This document shows positions 1 through 11,411 of a stretch of 27,389 bases of DNA, piece by piece. Source of the DNA: Stephanodiscus triporus (taxonomy: Eukaryota > Bacillariophyta > Thalassiosirophyceae > Thalassiosirales > Thalassiosiraceae); assembly GCA_036939755.1 (NCBI GenBank), contig JALLAZ010000054.1, positions 1 to 27,389 on the forward strand, read 5' to 3'. Every line of letters starts with the position of its first letter. Position 1 is the stretch's first letter. The notes under the pieces were generated by a model. That model did not search any database. It worked only from the letters and a program-made list of their open reading frames with translations, and was not told where the DNA came from. The translations under genes and the position numbers were made by a program.

Positions 1-19
1 AAAGGAATTCAAACGCAAA

Positions 20-1110
20 ATGGCGGGAGCTTCTCTTATGCAGCGTGTTATACGGTACCTACCAGCACCACCACAAATACCAAATATCTCTTCTCACAGA
101 TGTTTTGTTGCTTCGATGCAGGCTTCGATGACCTCATCAATTACTATCAGCAGATATGCAAGGATATCGGCGGTATCCTCGAAATTGGCACCGCTTACCA
201 ATCATCGACATATCCTAACGACGCCACCTACACGATTTTTCACGGCCGCAACACCAATCCAGCCCGATGTGAGGCTCTATCAATATCAGATCTGCCCATT
301 CTGCAACATTACCAAGTCCTTGCTATCGCACTCGAAATTGGATTACGAATCAGTGGAGGTCAATCCCCTGACGAAAGCAGAGCTGAAACCATGGTCGGGA
401 GAGTACAGGAAGGTTCCGATCGCTTTAATAGACGGTAATCAAATTAATGGATCTGAGCATATCCTCGAGTCAATCCTGAATGCCCAGTTCGTGCAAAATT
501 CGCTGGAAAAACGATGGGCGGATGAAATACGCAAGGATGACGAAGGTAAAATGACGATGCAACAATTTCAGAAATCTGATAGTGCACAAAAGTGGTTACG
601 CTTTGCCGCCGACGACCTAGCAGCGTTGTTATACCCCAATATTTGCGGAAGTTTGCGTGATTCATACGATGCATTCAAATACGTCAAAAACGTCGATTCA
701 TTCTCTGCTCTTCAAAAGATGTCCATTCAATCGCTGGGTGCCCTGGCAATGTATTTTGCAGCCAGGAAAGTCAAGTGTGAGTGAGGAAATATCGCCTTGA
801 AATGTGTGTGTTCGAATTCGCACTCATTCTGTGCTCTCCTTCTCCAGCAAAGCGAAACATCACGGACGAGAAGGAAGCTCTTAAAGATGCTTTGGACAAG
901 TACGAACTCGAGGGGCTGCAAAGTGGAAAATCGCTGTATTCATCTGGGCATGCATCATCACCGGACTTGGGCGACCTCGCAGTTTTTGGCGTGCTTTATT
1001 CCGTGAGAGGTCTAAATGCGCATCATAATGCAATTGAATCGCGAGGAGGAGCAGTGAAGGAATGGTACGGAAGAATGTCGATGCAGGTACTTGGAGTGCA
1101 AACAGATTAG
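20..1110 (+). CDS. PTGES2-like membrane-associated glutaredoxin/GST-fold protein, 2 exons
   Basis: Exons 20-776 and 848-1110; the 71-nt intron has donor GTGAGT and acceptor TCCAG, joining in phase 1 to give 339 aa. Resembles prostaglandin E synthase 2-type proteins: a thioredoxin/glutaredoxin-fold N-domain followed by a GST-like helical domain. The redox motif CPFC is at residues 92-95 (YQICPFCNITKSLL), followed by the cis-Pro region KVPIAL. The C-terminal part (AARKVKS joined to KRNITDEKEAL, then DLAVFGVL) matches the family's helical domain and continues cleanly across the splice, which supports the join. Residues 1-75 are Ser/Thr/Arg-rich and could be an organelle presequence. The ATG at 20 follows AAA, a good eukaryotic context. 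A role in prostaglandin synthesis is not implied in algae; a membrane-associated thiol/haem-binding role is an inference. The gene starts 20 bases from the window edge, so its promoter is outside. Confidence 0.85.
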
Positions 1111-1326
1111 TAGGCGATAAAAGAAAAGCTCGAGTAGTGATTTGGAGGCGTGCATGACGTGGATGTTCCATCTAATATAGTGGCTTTTGCTCAAGTTAAT
1201 TGTGTTTAATTTTTGCGCATAAGGAATATGTTCAGAGGATTCGCAATAACTAAAGTGGTCTTCCAATACAGACGTCGCTGGCAGATACTCTAGTACATTT
1301 TTATCGTCATATCATTAGTTTCATGA

Positions 1327-1839
1327 TCACACGGATTCTCCCCCACTGAGACTTTTTAAGTATGCCACCAGTTCTTTCAACTTTACTCTGTCTTCATCAT
1401 CACTGTCGCTATCATTCTCGCCATCTTCTTCCTCCAATTCTTCCTCTTTAACCTCTAACGGAGTCTGTCCCTCTTCGTTTTTTTGTTGATCGTCGGCACC
1501 AGCCTCGATAAGCATTTTTGCGGAAACTGCATCGTCGCAGTGGTGGAGGGGTGTGTCCCCATCGCAGTCACGCGCATTGACATCGATGATTGTCGAATCC
1601 TTGTTCAGCCCTAGTAACCACTCGATCACCTCCACGCGACAATACCCGCACGCGGCATGCAAAAAGGTGAAGCCATTCGAGTCGGCGGCGTTCGGCGAGA
1701 TACCCAGTTGCTCGATCGATGCTTGTAATAATTCTAGGTCACCATCGCCGGCGGCGACGAATGGAGTCGATGCGTCGATCTCAGCGGATGGTGACGGGCG
1801 AGCTTGAAAGCCACCAAATCCTTCCCCCGGAGGTGACAT
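1327..1839 (-). CDS. Small ankyrin-repeat protein with acidic tail
   Basis: Single exon of 170 aa. About three ankyrin repeats are visible between residues 27 and 130: one with GFTFLHAACGYCRVEVIEWLL, one with DCDGDTPLHHC, and a final one with KMLIEAGADDQQKNEEGQTPLE. A Glu/Asp/Ser-rich acidic stretch (about 130-150) and a short basic/Leu helix follow. Ankyrin repeats mediate protein-protein contacts, and the partner cannot be told from sequence. The architecture is like small cytosolic or nuclear fungal and algal ankyrin proteins. The start is the first ATG of the frame (context GACTATGTCA). It is divergent from the asparaginase-domain gene with 120 bp between start codons, and its 3' end faces the PTGES2-like gene. 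Confidence 0.8.
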   Translation of the reverse strand: MSPPGEGFGGFQARPSPSAEIDASTPFVAAGDGDLELLQASIEQLGISPNAADSNGFTFLHAACGYCRVEVIEWLLGLNKDSTIIDVNARDCDGDTPLHHCDDAVSAKMLIEAGADDQQKNEEGQTPLEVKEEELEEEDGENDSDSDDEDRVKLKELVAYLKSLSGGESV

Positions 1840-1959
1840 AGTCGTGTGTATGTGTGAGGGTTGGCAGTTCTACCTACTCTACTTATTATCTATCACACCC
1901 GAATAAAACCGAAGCAGAAAGGAGTATCGTATCTAGTCTCGAGCCCGCACATCGAGGCA
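1840..1959. promoter_or_regulatory. Divergent promoter, ankyrin / asparaginase genes, with TACTCTA motif
   Basis: 120 bp between two divergent start codons. It carries TACCTACTCTACTTA at 1871-1885, with TACTCTA at 1875-1881. The same heptamer occurs in all the other divergent intergenic regions of this window. The promoter role is inferred from position and recurrence. Confidence 0.5.
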
Positions 1960-2532
1960 ATGTTGGCCTCAGATGGCAATCATGTCCACATATTTTCAAT
2001 GGGCGGCACTATTGACAAGGACTATCCGCGTCTTACCGCGGGCTACGCATTCGAATACGGACACGAACCTGCGGCGTCGCGAATTCTAAAGACTCACCCT
2101 AATTTAGGCATCTCATTTGATGTGACCAGCGTTTGTAGAATGGACAGCCTGGATATGTCGGACCTCGATCGGAACTTACTGTTAGATGCTGTATGCAAAA
2201 TTTTGGCGCAAAGGCCGCAGTGTTCTCATCATGCACGAATCGTAATCACGCACGGAACGGATACCATGATCGAGACTGCACAGTTCGTTCAGAAACGGAT
2301 AAAAGATAATGCTGTCATAGCATTCACCGGAGCGACAAAACCGGAGCGGTTCGTTGATTCTGATGCATCTTTCAACTTAGGCTGCGCTATTGCTGCAACA
2401 TCCGTTTGTAGTGCGGGATCTGTAGTCATTTGTATGAATGGAAATGTGGTGCCTGCGGGGAAATGCATCAGGGATGAGAAATCAGGGCTTTTTCATATCG
2501 CAGATGGAAACGAAATGATGACGACTGGATAG
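1960..2532 (+). CDS. Short asparaginase-type protein (N-terminal domain only)
   Basis: 190 aa from the ATG at 1960; the frame is open further upstream but has no earlier ATG. The L-asparaginase/glutaminase N-terminal fold is recognisable from its first catalytic-Thr motif FSMGGTID (Thr17) and the second active-site motif ITHGTDT (residues 96-102, Thr100-Asp101). FTGATKPERF and the strand VVICMNGNVVPAGK correspond to the later strands of the same domain. The C-terminal domain of classical asparaginases (about 330 aa) is absent and the ORF ends in a normal stop, so this is a one-domain member, a type also known in bacteria. Classical enzymes use a lysine from the following segment for catalysis; Lys168 or Lys174 could serve, but this is not certain. 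Actual asparagine hydrolysis is unproven. Confidence 0.8.
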   Translation: MLASDGNHVHIFSMGGTIDKDYPRLTAGYAFEYGHEPAASRILKTHPNLGISFDVTSVCRMDSLDMSDLDRNLLLDAVCKILAQRPQCSHHARIVITHGTDTMIETAQFVQKRIKDNAVIAFTGATKPERFVDSDASFNLGCAIAATSVCSAGSVVICMNGNVVPAGKCIRDEKSGLFHIADGNEMMTTG

Positions 2533-2734
2533 ACTTGTGCTGATGTCTAGTTATACTCAACAGGAGGTGTAATGCTTAATGTTACATAGAATCATTCATA
2601 ATTTCTATGACCCTTGTGTTGTTCCAACCTTTACTAAGCCATCCCGCCTAATTGACTGCCCCGTAAAGCTGCTGTCCCCGAATTGACGTTCCCATGGTGT
2701 CTACAGCTCCACTGATATAAAACACAAAGGAGTT

Positions 2735-3520
2735 TTAGGAATTTTTCTTCTTCTTACTCTTGCCCTCCCCAATGCCGTTGGGCTTATCGAACTTGCCAGC
2801 CTCGAATCGCCTGTATAACTTCTCTACTTCAAGGATCAAACCTTCCTCGTCAAAGTACCCGTTCACATCGAAGAATTGACCCACCGACCAAGTCTGTTTG
2901 ACGTATTCAGAGGGAGGATTTTTCCCATGGAACTCCAGTATCACAGTGTAGAATTCCGAAAACCGGGGGAACTGCGACCTCACTCGAATGCCATACTTAT
3001 CGAAATATTTGTTACCGCCTTTTTTCACCAACTTTATCGCCTCCGGATCACTTAGCGGCTTAATCGTCATTATGCAATCTTTGTCGATAAACGTCATGAT
3101 TAGTTGAAGAATCCCGCTAATGCAAAAGTAAGACGCGCAACACACGCCCAGCAAGATGCGATTTTTGGGGAAATCAGTCGCAAGGCCAAACTGAGCCACC
3201 GCCGCAAAGCTGCACGCGAGGGCCATAAGAAATAGCTTCAGATTGTCATGACCGTATGCCTCCTTAATCCGGACCGTCTCTCCGTGAGCGGAAATATCAT
3301 CGCTAACCATCGTCCCCGCCACGGTTTCGTCGAGGATTTGCTTCACTTTGATGATATCGCCGACGTCGACCTGGAGTAACTCCACTTCCTCCTCGACTTC
3401 GATATCTTCATCTTCTTTCTTCTCTTCCTTTTTCACAATCTCCTTTTCGTTCACTGGTTTGGCGGGAGAAACTGCCGCCGCCGCCGCCGCCGCAGCCGAC
3501 TTCTTATTTTTCTTGGCCAT
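2735..3520 (-). CDS. Signal peptidase complex subunit 2 (SPC2/SPCS2, SPC25 family)
   Basis: 261 aa from the ATG at 3520 (context AACGCCATGGCC). The frame is open 47 codons further upstream, but that extension runs into the GTA-rich promoter patch, so the Kozak-like ATG is preferred. N-terminus: Lys/Ala-rich low complexity and an acidic EEEVELLQVDVGD segment. Next comes the conserved family region before the first membrane span (ETVRIKEAYGHDNLKLFLM), then two adjacent hydrophobic segments (about 94-112 and 122-145) joined by a short loop. This is the two-span hairpin of the subunit. A cytosolic domain follows (FSEFYTVILEF, WSVGQFFDVNGYFDEEGL) with a Lys-rich end (KSKKKKNS). SPC2 is a non-catalytic ER membrane subunit that supports signal-peptide cleavage at the translocon. 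It is divergent from the phosphohexomutase gene. Confidence 0.9.
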   Translation of the reverse strand: MAKKNKKSAAAAAAAAVSPAKPVNEKEIVKKEEKKEDEDIEVEEEVELLQVDVGDIIKVKQILDETVAGTMVSDDISAHGETVRIKEAYGHDNLKLFLMALACSFAAVAQFGLATDFPKNRILLGVCCASYFCISGILQLIMTFIDKDCIMTIKPLSDPEAIKLVKKGGNKYFDKYGIRVRSQFPRFSEFYTVILEFHGKNPPSEYVKQTWSVGQFFDVNGYFDEEGLILEVEKLYRRFEAGKFDKPNGIGEGKSKKKKNS

Positions 3521-3733
3521 GGCGTTGGTCCGTGGTTGTGTGTGTCGCTTTTGGGAGATGTCGTCCGCCGTTGCGTTTCCACTTCCACGTGTTGACGGTC
3601 TACTTATTTTTACGATGGGTCGTAGAGTACGTAAGAGTACGTAAGTAGACGTAAATATCACTGTCGTACTTACTTCTACGATACACTCTTACGTAGACCT
3701 CTGTGTACACATCTGCAGACCCGCAAGCGAAGC
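3521..3733. promoter_or_regulatory. Divergent promoter, SPC2 / phosphohexomutase genes, GTA/TAC-rich
   Basis: 213 bp between start codons. Positions 3598-3708 are dense in TAC/GTA words: TAGAGTACGTAAGAGTACG at 3623-3641 (TACTCTA on the minus strand at 3623-3629), then GTACTTACTTCTACGATAC and CTTACGTAGAC. The motif runs on both strands, as expected for a bidirectional element. Function is inferred. Confidence 0.5.
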
Positions 3734-5744
3734 ATGTGCGAACACAAAACCCAAAACCATCCCGTGTCCATGCAAGAAGATAGCGTTGCCTCAAACATGA
3801 CGTCGCAAGTAACCCCAACTCTCCTCCATGCCGCCAAGAAATGGGCGAGACTAGATCCTAATCCCGAAACATCGAGCTACGTCCAAAATCTTGTCGCGCA
3901 GGTGGAAGAGGGGAACGGCATCGCCTCTCATGAATTAGCCTCACTCTTCAGCACACCTCGAATCCAATTTGGTACCGCTGGATTACGCGGGCCTATGGAA
4001 CCTGGCCCATCAGGCATGAATGACTTAGTGGTCATACAATCTGCTCAGGGCCTGGCAAGATACATTCTCGACACAAACAGAGGAAATCCTTCTCTACAAG
4101 CTGTGGTAGGCTATGATCATCGCTCAAACTCCAAATTCAATAGGAGTATTTCTTCCAAACAATTCGCTATGTATACTAAGCTCGTATTCGAGCATGCTGG
4201 CATTAGATGCACATTGTTGGATGGATTTGTTGCCACGCCGATATTAGCATATGCTGTGAAAAGTATAGGTGCCGCTGTGGGAATCATGGTCACAGCTTCG
4301 CACAATCCGAAACAGGATAATGGTTACAAAGTCTATTGGAATGATGGATGTCAGATAAGACCTCCCATAGACGTTGGCATAGCAAATGAAATAGTGAAGG
4401 AGTCTAACCTAGTGCCCTGGGTTGATTATAGGAAACAGTTGCAAAAGCTGAAGGCTGAGTCCGACGACGAATGCTTCGGATTGAGTGACCGCATCCAAAC
4501 TAAATGTATCGAGGATGCATATTTTCAATCCATAATTGACAGTGTTGTAGTGACTGAAGCAATCAATGCCACAGATGGTACAGTCCCTCGACCAAAATTC
4601 GCGTACACGGCAATGCATGGAGTTGGATGTCCCTACGCTAAGAGATCCTTTCAAAGTTTCAATCTCCCACCGTTCCTTGCTGTTCCTTCACAGGAAAAGC
4701 CGGATCCCGATTTTACTACCGTACCGTTTCCTAACCCAGAAGAAAAAGGGGCACTTGATAGAGCCATGGAATTTTCTATGCAGAATAATTGCGATATCGT
4801 TTTGGCAAATGACCCGGATGCTGATAGATTGGGTGTCGCAGAATTCGGCAAGGAGAGTGGAGAATGGACGGTATTTACAGGAGATCAAATAGGAGCTTTG
4901 CTGGGTCATTGGCTTTGGGAGAAGATTGGGAAGACTTCTGATAAGGTGAGTCAGATAAGAATGACTTGGAAGAATGGCTTTAGGGTCCGCTCTGATTCAC
5001 CAATTGCTTTATTATGTGCAGCCAGTAGCCATGTGTGCATCAACAGCGTCTTCAAAAATACTCGCAGCCATGGGTCAAATGGAAGGTTTTCACTTTGAGG
5101 AAACCTTAACTGGTTTCAAGTGGATTGGTAGCCGTTTGCTAACCCTCCAAAATCAAGGGTATTGTGTCCTCCTTGGATACGAAGAAGCGATAGGATTTTC
5201 ATGTGGTGGTATAATTCCTGACAAAGATGGAATCAGCGCCCTCGGGATTATTGCCTCAATGGCGTCATGGCTATATTCACGAGGGGAAACTCTAGCATCG
5301 CACTTGCAGAAAATCCACGACAAATATGGTGAATTCGCGTGCAACAATGGTTACTATCGCTGCAACGATCCAGCTATTGTGAGTCGAATAATGGAGCAGA
5401 TGAGAAATGGAGGAGAGTATTTTAGTCGCGTAGGCGCTTATGATGTAGACAGCATACGTGATTTAGGTTCTCCAGGGTATGACAGCACCACAGAAGACAA
5501 AAGACCGACTCTTCCGACCTCTGCCTCCTCGCCAATGATAACGTTTCGCTTCAGGAATGGTTGTGTAGCTCAATTCCGCGCAAGTGGTACCGAACCCAAA
5601 TTCAAGTATTACATAGAACTACGAGGAAAGCCCGGCGAAAAGAGGTCAGATGTGGAAAAGAGGTTGAGTGAAATGAGTAGAATCATTTTAGAGGACCTTC
5701 TACACCCAGCTGAGAATGGTCTTATATTACCTTCCAATCTTTGA
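3734..5744 (+). CDS. Phosphoglucomutase/phosphopentomutase, PGM2-type alpha-D-phosphohexomutase, 2 exons
   Basis: Exons 3734-4945 and 5022-5744; the 76-nt intron (donor GTGAGT, acceptor GTGCAG) joins in phase 0, giving 644 aa. All four active-site loops of the superfamily are present: phosphoserine loop TASHNPKQDNGYK (187-199, Ser189), metal loop DPDADR (360-365), sugar-binding loop GYEEAIG (456-462) and phosphate-binding loop RASGTEPK (590-597). EGFHFEETLTGFKWIG right after the splice is typical of the eukaryotic PGM2 branch, whose members interconvert ribose-1-/5-phosphate or glucose-1-/6-phosphate; the substrate cannot be assigned here. No plastid or mitochondrial presequence is obvious, so a cytosolic site is likely. 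The start is the first ATG after the promoter patch; a second ATG 12 codons on is also possible. It is convergent with calmodulin. Confidence 0.92.
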
Positions 5745-6225
5745 TCAAGACATTGGGGAATACTCACCCCTGCGCAACAAGCTGAAGTAAAGGATAATCT
5801 GACCCTTCTGGACACCCAGTCAGCCCAAATCTCAATGCAGTTGTCTCAGCTCACTGCATTGATCAGAATTCTGCTCTATTCCTCACGAAATAGCACATTT
5901 TTACTTCAGAGGGATGCGAGCACACTTAATCTGGAGTCATCAAAAGTACCATCGTGGTCTTAATTACTTGTCCCCCCCCTCCCCGAATTTCAAGCAAGAG
6001 AGTATCGTAATCATTATATTTATCATGGTAACATTTAGCAGTTTGTCAGACAACATCTTCTGGTCTTATTAATGTTTAATATAAAGATAGCGCAGCCTAT
6101 GACTGTTCTGTCATCCACAAGAATCGCCTCCTCAGACTTAATGCGCCAACGAAAACAAAGTACACATCCCAAGCCACACAAGGAGTGCCGACACAGGACC
6201 TAAAATAGGAAATAGACTCTCTATT
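5745..6225. other. Convergent intergenic region, no gene seen
   Basis: 480 bp between the 3' ends of the phosphohexomutase and calmodulin genes. It is AT-rich, with a C8 tract (5972-5979) and no ORF or structured RNA I can support. It presumably holds both 3' untranslated regions. Confidence 0.5.
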
Positions 6226-7669
<1,444 letters not shown>

Positions 7670-8679
7670 ATGAAAATCACGAAGGCCCAGCTCGCCGCCA
7701 TCGGCGCCCTCCTGTCGGACGCCACCGTCTCCGCCTTCGCCCCCGGCCTCCGCCCGGCGGCGACGACGCCCCGTCTCGTCGCTCGCGTCGCTCGCTCGAC
7801 GACGACTACGCCGGTCCTGTCCATGGCCGATTACGACGATTCGTACCCCTCCGACTCCTCCGAGGACATGCACTTCACGGTCGAGAAGAAGGACGAGGAC
7901 GCCGCCACTACCATCGACGTCGACAACAAGCCGTCGACCGCGTCGGAATCCGTCGTCTCCTCCATAATGGACTACCTCCCATCCTCCCTCGCATCCTCGG
8001 GGGAAATCTCGTCGTCGGACCGCGCGTCGATCAACGAGGCCGTGCTGAAGCTTGAGGCGCTCAACCCCACCAAGGACCCCGTGTACAGCCCGCTGATCAA
8101 CGGCGTGTGGACGCTTAGATACGCCGGGGGATATTCGGAGCCCAAAATATCCAGTCCGACGAGGGATCTGGCGCTCTTCCTGTATTCGGGGGGATATAGT
8201 CCCGGTCTGTTCGCGTTGGGGATCGCGCAGAAACTGCCGTCACAATTGGTGGAATTGGGAGACCTCGAAATTTGTGAGTCGATTGCTCCTCCTCTTGAAA
8301 TTTAGTAGGCTCTTTCTTTTTTCACAACGAATGCAGATGCTAAATATTGTGATGCTACCCCCCCCCCCCCCCCCCCCTATCTATCTCGTTTCGCCCCATG
8401 TAAACAGCGATATCCCGCGTGCAGCCGCGCATCGAGGCGAAGATAGAAGTCAAATTATTTGGCGGATCGACGGACACGATCGAGGTCAAGGCGCGTCTCG
8501 AGGAGGATTCCGGGTTGCGCTTCACCGAAACGTACGAGTCGGCGACAGTGTTGGGACAGATGGTGGATTTGCCCGAAGCTCTGCAATACTCACGTGACTT
8601 GTATGTATCGTACGTTGATGAAGACATTCTTGTTGTGAGGGATGGTTCGGGCATTCCCGAAATTTTGGTCCGGAAGTGA
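7670..8679 (+). CDS. Plastid lipid-associated protein (PAP/fibrillin family), plastid-targeted, 2 exons
   Basis: Exons 7670-8273 and 8408-8679; the 134-nt intron (donor GTGAGT, acceptor AAACAG) joins in phase 1, giving 291 aa. Residues 1-22 look like a signal peptide that ends at VSA|FAP. A Phe at +1 followed by an Arg/Ser/Thr-rich, acid-poor stretch (23-50) is the bipartite plastid presequence of diatoms. The mature part has an acidic linker, then the PAP/fibrillin domain: INEAVLKLEALNPTKDPVYS, LINGVWTLRYAG, then across the splice LVELGDLEISISRVQPRIEA, and the conserved ending DEDILVVRDGSGIPEILVRK. Fibrillins are lipocalin-like proteins of plastoglobules and thylakoids that bind hydrophobic metabolites and respond to light stress. 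Which subfamily this is cannot be told. The intron contains a run of 20 C (8358-8377). Start context AACAATGA is good. Confidence 0.9.
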
Positions 8680-8838
8680 GCATATCTCGTGTCGATGATT
8701 TAGCAGGTTATCATTCCTTAGACTGCTTGTTTATGGTTGAACGTTCCATTGCAGCTCACAGGGTGGTGATTAGGTTAATCTAACACTGAATAAAACGTAG
8801 ATTATGCACTACTACCAAACCATATTCGACACCTGAGT

Positions 8839-9800
8839 CTAGAATCTAGGATACATCAGCTCGTTCTTTGCTTTGAATATGTGTTCATCCGTTGAGTCGA
8901 ACTCATCGATATCCATCACGTCTGCGATGGATCCGTATCGAATGAATGGCTCTGTGCTTAGCGGAAGCAGGCCTTTCAGAAATCCAATGCTGGGCAAAAC
9001 AATGTCAGCTCCAGTACTAAACAATTGTTCCTTGGTGCCACTTCCTGTGAGAACTCCCACCACAAAGCCCGCGCCTGCCCTGACCCCCATTTGAGTGTCA
9101 CTGCTAGTGTCTCCAACCACCAAACATTCACTTGGCGAAACTCCAGCACGACGGCATAGCTCAAACAACGGTTCGGGACTTGGCTTGCACTCTTTGCCAA
9201 CTTCATCACCGCAAATGGAGTAGTCAACCAGATGAGTAATTTCCCAGTTCTGCAAACATGTCTTGGTAGATGCACGATCGTCAGAGGTGCATATCGATAT
9301 TATGATTCCGTGATGCCTGAAAAACTGTAAGAATCGTGGCAAAGACTTGATCAATGGAAGATCCTCTGCATGGATATCACCCAAGTCTTGATGCCATCCT
9401 AACACTTCCTGGTGCTGTATAGTCAAACCTGAAGCATGTAGGCTAGCCGCGGAGACATCAACGATTTCATCCCAAGTACCAGCCGATAATGGAGCTGAAG
9501 GCACCACATCATCGACGACAACGTCCCAGCCGATAGATTCGTGGAATTTGGAAATGATGTGCTCAGCATGGGCGGTAGAGATACCGATGTCAATGCATTT
9601 GCGTTGCACAGCAGCTGTCATCTTCGAGCACCACATTCTTAGCGCTGGAGTGCAGTCACCGAGTGTGCCTTGGTATGGATGAATGAGGAAGGATGAGAAA
9701 AGAGCTATGTGAGTTCAACCCGATGAGCACGAATGAAACTTCTGCAGCTATCACCACACGCCATCTCACCATCTTTGTCGAATACAATCTGCAATATCAT
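8839..9800 (-). CDS. HAD-superfamily hydrolase (phosphatase-like), 2 exons with a 31-nt first exon
   Basis: Minus-strand exons 9800-9770 and 9668-8839; the 101-nt intron (donor GTGAGA, acceptor CCAAG) joins in phase 1, giving 286 aa. The short first exon encodes MILQIVFDKDG, and exon 2 continues with TLGDCTPALR, so motif I (DKDGTL, nucleophile Asp8 and Asp10) spans the splice. Motif II is SICTSDD (Thr138), motif III Lys172 in KPSPEPL, and motif IV GDTSSDTQMG (Asp197, Asp201). Between motifs I and II lies a helical cap, as in phosphoglycolate-phosphatase-like HADs. The 40-residue tail after the HAD core is not recognised. Substrate unknown. No targeting peptide is evident. The ATG at 9800 (context AACAATGA) is preceded in frame by stops. 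It is divergent from the PEMT-like gene. Confidence 0.85.
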
Positions 9801-10593
9801 TGTTTGGGGGAGACGTTAGATACATTCGACGCGGATTCAACTAAAACATTTGCCTCGTGCGTACCATTTTTGGCAAAAATGTTCGGTTCTCATCATCATA
9901 GCGTGCAACTGATGTAAAATCAAAGCTATCCATAGTAATCATGGACGAAGGAAACCAGAACAGCTTTCGATGATAGGTAAGAAAATTTATGCTCGATCGC
10001 ATCTACTGTTGCACGAAGCAATGGGAAATGTGTGGAGTACGGCGCCATTGTTGCTCGTGCATCACTCTCTGATTCGTAGAGAAGGAAGAAGGGCCGAAGC
10101 AAAAAAACAAACGACGTTTCTCGCCCACGCCCTTCATGATGATGATGTTGTCGAGTACTCTAAGTATGGTACCTACGCAGAGAGTATCGTTCAGTAAGAT
10201 TCACTATGATGTAGAGGTTGGCTCGAAAAAACCAAGCAATATTAGATGAGATTCCCAGAAGATTCCCAGAGATAACTTTGTCGGTCGTCGAACTCGTAGT
10301 ACTGATGGTACATAGGAACACTATCAACTACGTGTGACTTTTCCTGCCCTGCAGCCCCCTTACTCACCTCCTCGCAATGCCACCCTCCAACCACTGGTTG
10401 AATGACGACCACGGCACGCACCGGCGTCCGCTCATTTTTATTTATCGGTTCCTCGCCGAGACCACACAAAGGTCAATAGAAAATTTGTCTTGCCCATGGG
10501 AGACTATACCTACCTCCTCTAATATCATCTCTTGAGCTGTTTACTGGATTGCGCTGGAAGATTATTGATTCGCGGACGAATTGTCAAAGGATC
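9801..10593. promoter_or_regulatory. Divergent promoter region, HAD / PEMT-like genes
   Basis: 793 bp without a supportable gene. A TAC-rich patch at 10150-10195 holds GAGTACTCTAAGTATGG (TACTCTA at 10156-10162) and GTACCTACGC. A short direct repeat, AGATTCCCAGA twice in tandem, lies near 10249-10270. Open frames here are short and without family features. Promoter role is inferred. Confidence 0.4.
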
Positions 10594-11411
10594 ATGAACA
10601 TGAATTTTGAGAACATCCCCATGCCCTTTGCCGTTGTCGCCTTCTTCGCTCTCGGCATAGAGCGGGTAAGACTCTCTGTCAGCAACGTCATGCCAAAGAA
10701 TTGTTTTGCCAGCGTCAGCTGAAGCGAAGTGCCGCACGCTCTCTCTCTTTCCTTGCAGCTCCTCTACAGCTATTGCTTCATCTGCACGGATCATTTCAAG
10801 AAATCCGTCGACCAAAAAAAAATCCCGGGACTCTCCACAATATCGAAAGATGGATTGTACTGGCGAAGCATGCAAAGGCTCGGAATGTACATAAAAGTCT
10901 TCCAGTTTGGAGTGTGCATTTATGATCTGCTAGTTTTGGATCAAAATAACGTCTGGGACAATGTTTTCAAGGCTGGAATGATCTCAACTCCTGAGAAATC
11001 GGCACAGCTTGCATTCGGACTGATGTTGTTATTTATCGGCCAATTGTTGAACTATTTTGTATTCAAGGCACTTGGCGCAAAGGGAGTCTACTATGGCTAC
11101 GAGTTCGGTTATCCAACGGCAAGAGTTTCTTGCTTTCCATACAATCTCAATATTAGTGACCCCCAGTATTGGGGTAAGTGTATCGTTATTGACTCTGGTT
11201 GTCAACTTCTTGTAGCGCTCATGAGATATTTCTACATTCTTAAACAGGAGTGCTTATGTCAATCTTTGGCATATACTTAGCTGTTGGAGCAAGCTCATTC
11301 ATGATCCCATTATTCGAGTTGACATGGTATCTCATGTCGATGAAGGTTTTGGAAAATGAAAGAGGAAGGAGATGGGCGACTGCATTGACTGGCCCCACCA
11401 AAGTTGCGTGA
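10594..11411 (+). CDS. PEMT-like phospholipid N-methyltransferase (integral membrane), 3 exons
   Basis: Exons 10594-10665, 10759-11173 and 11248-11411. Introns are 93 nt (donor GTAAGA, acceptor TTGCAG, phase 0) and 74 nt (donor GTAAGT, acceptor AAACAG, phase 1). The product is 216 aa, the usual size of phosphatidylethanolamine/phospholipid methyltransferases (PF04191-like). Hydrophobic segments lie at about 10-34, 68-85, 106-127 and 163-195. The conserved stretch GVYYGYEFG (133-141) leads into a SCFPYN...SDPQYWG block (148-163), like the family's motif before the last span. The C-terminal segment ends with FELTWYLM...LENERG. Such enzymes add methyls from S-adenosylmethionine to phosphatidylethanolamine or its mono- and dimethyl forms in the ER membrane. 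Exact step unassigned. The start at 10594 gives MNMNFENIP; the next Met, two codons on, is equally possible. Confidence 0.8.

Noticed and set aside
9970..10197. 75-codon plus frame between the HAD and PEMT-like genes
   Set aside because: Lies over the TAC-rich promoter patch and has no motif or splice partner.
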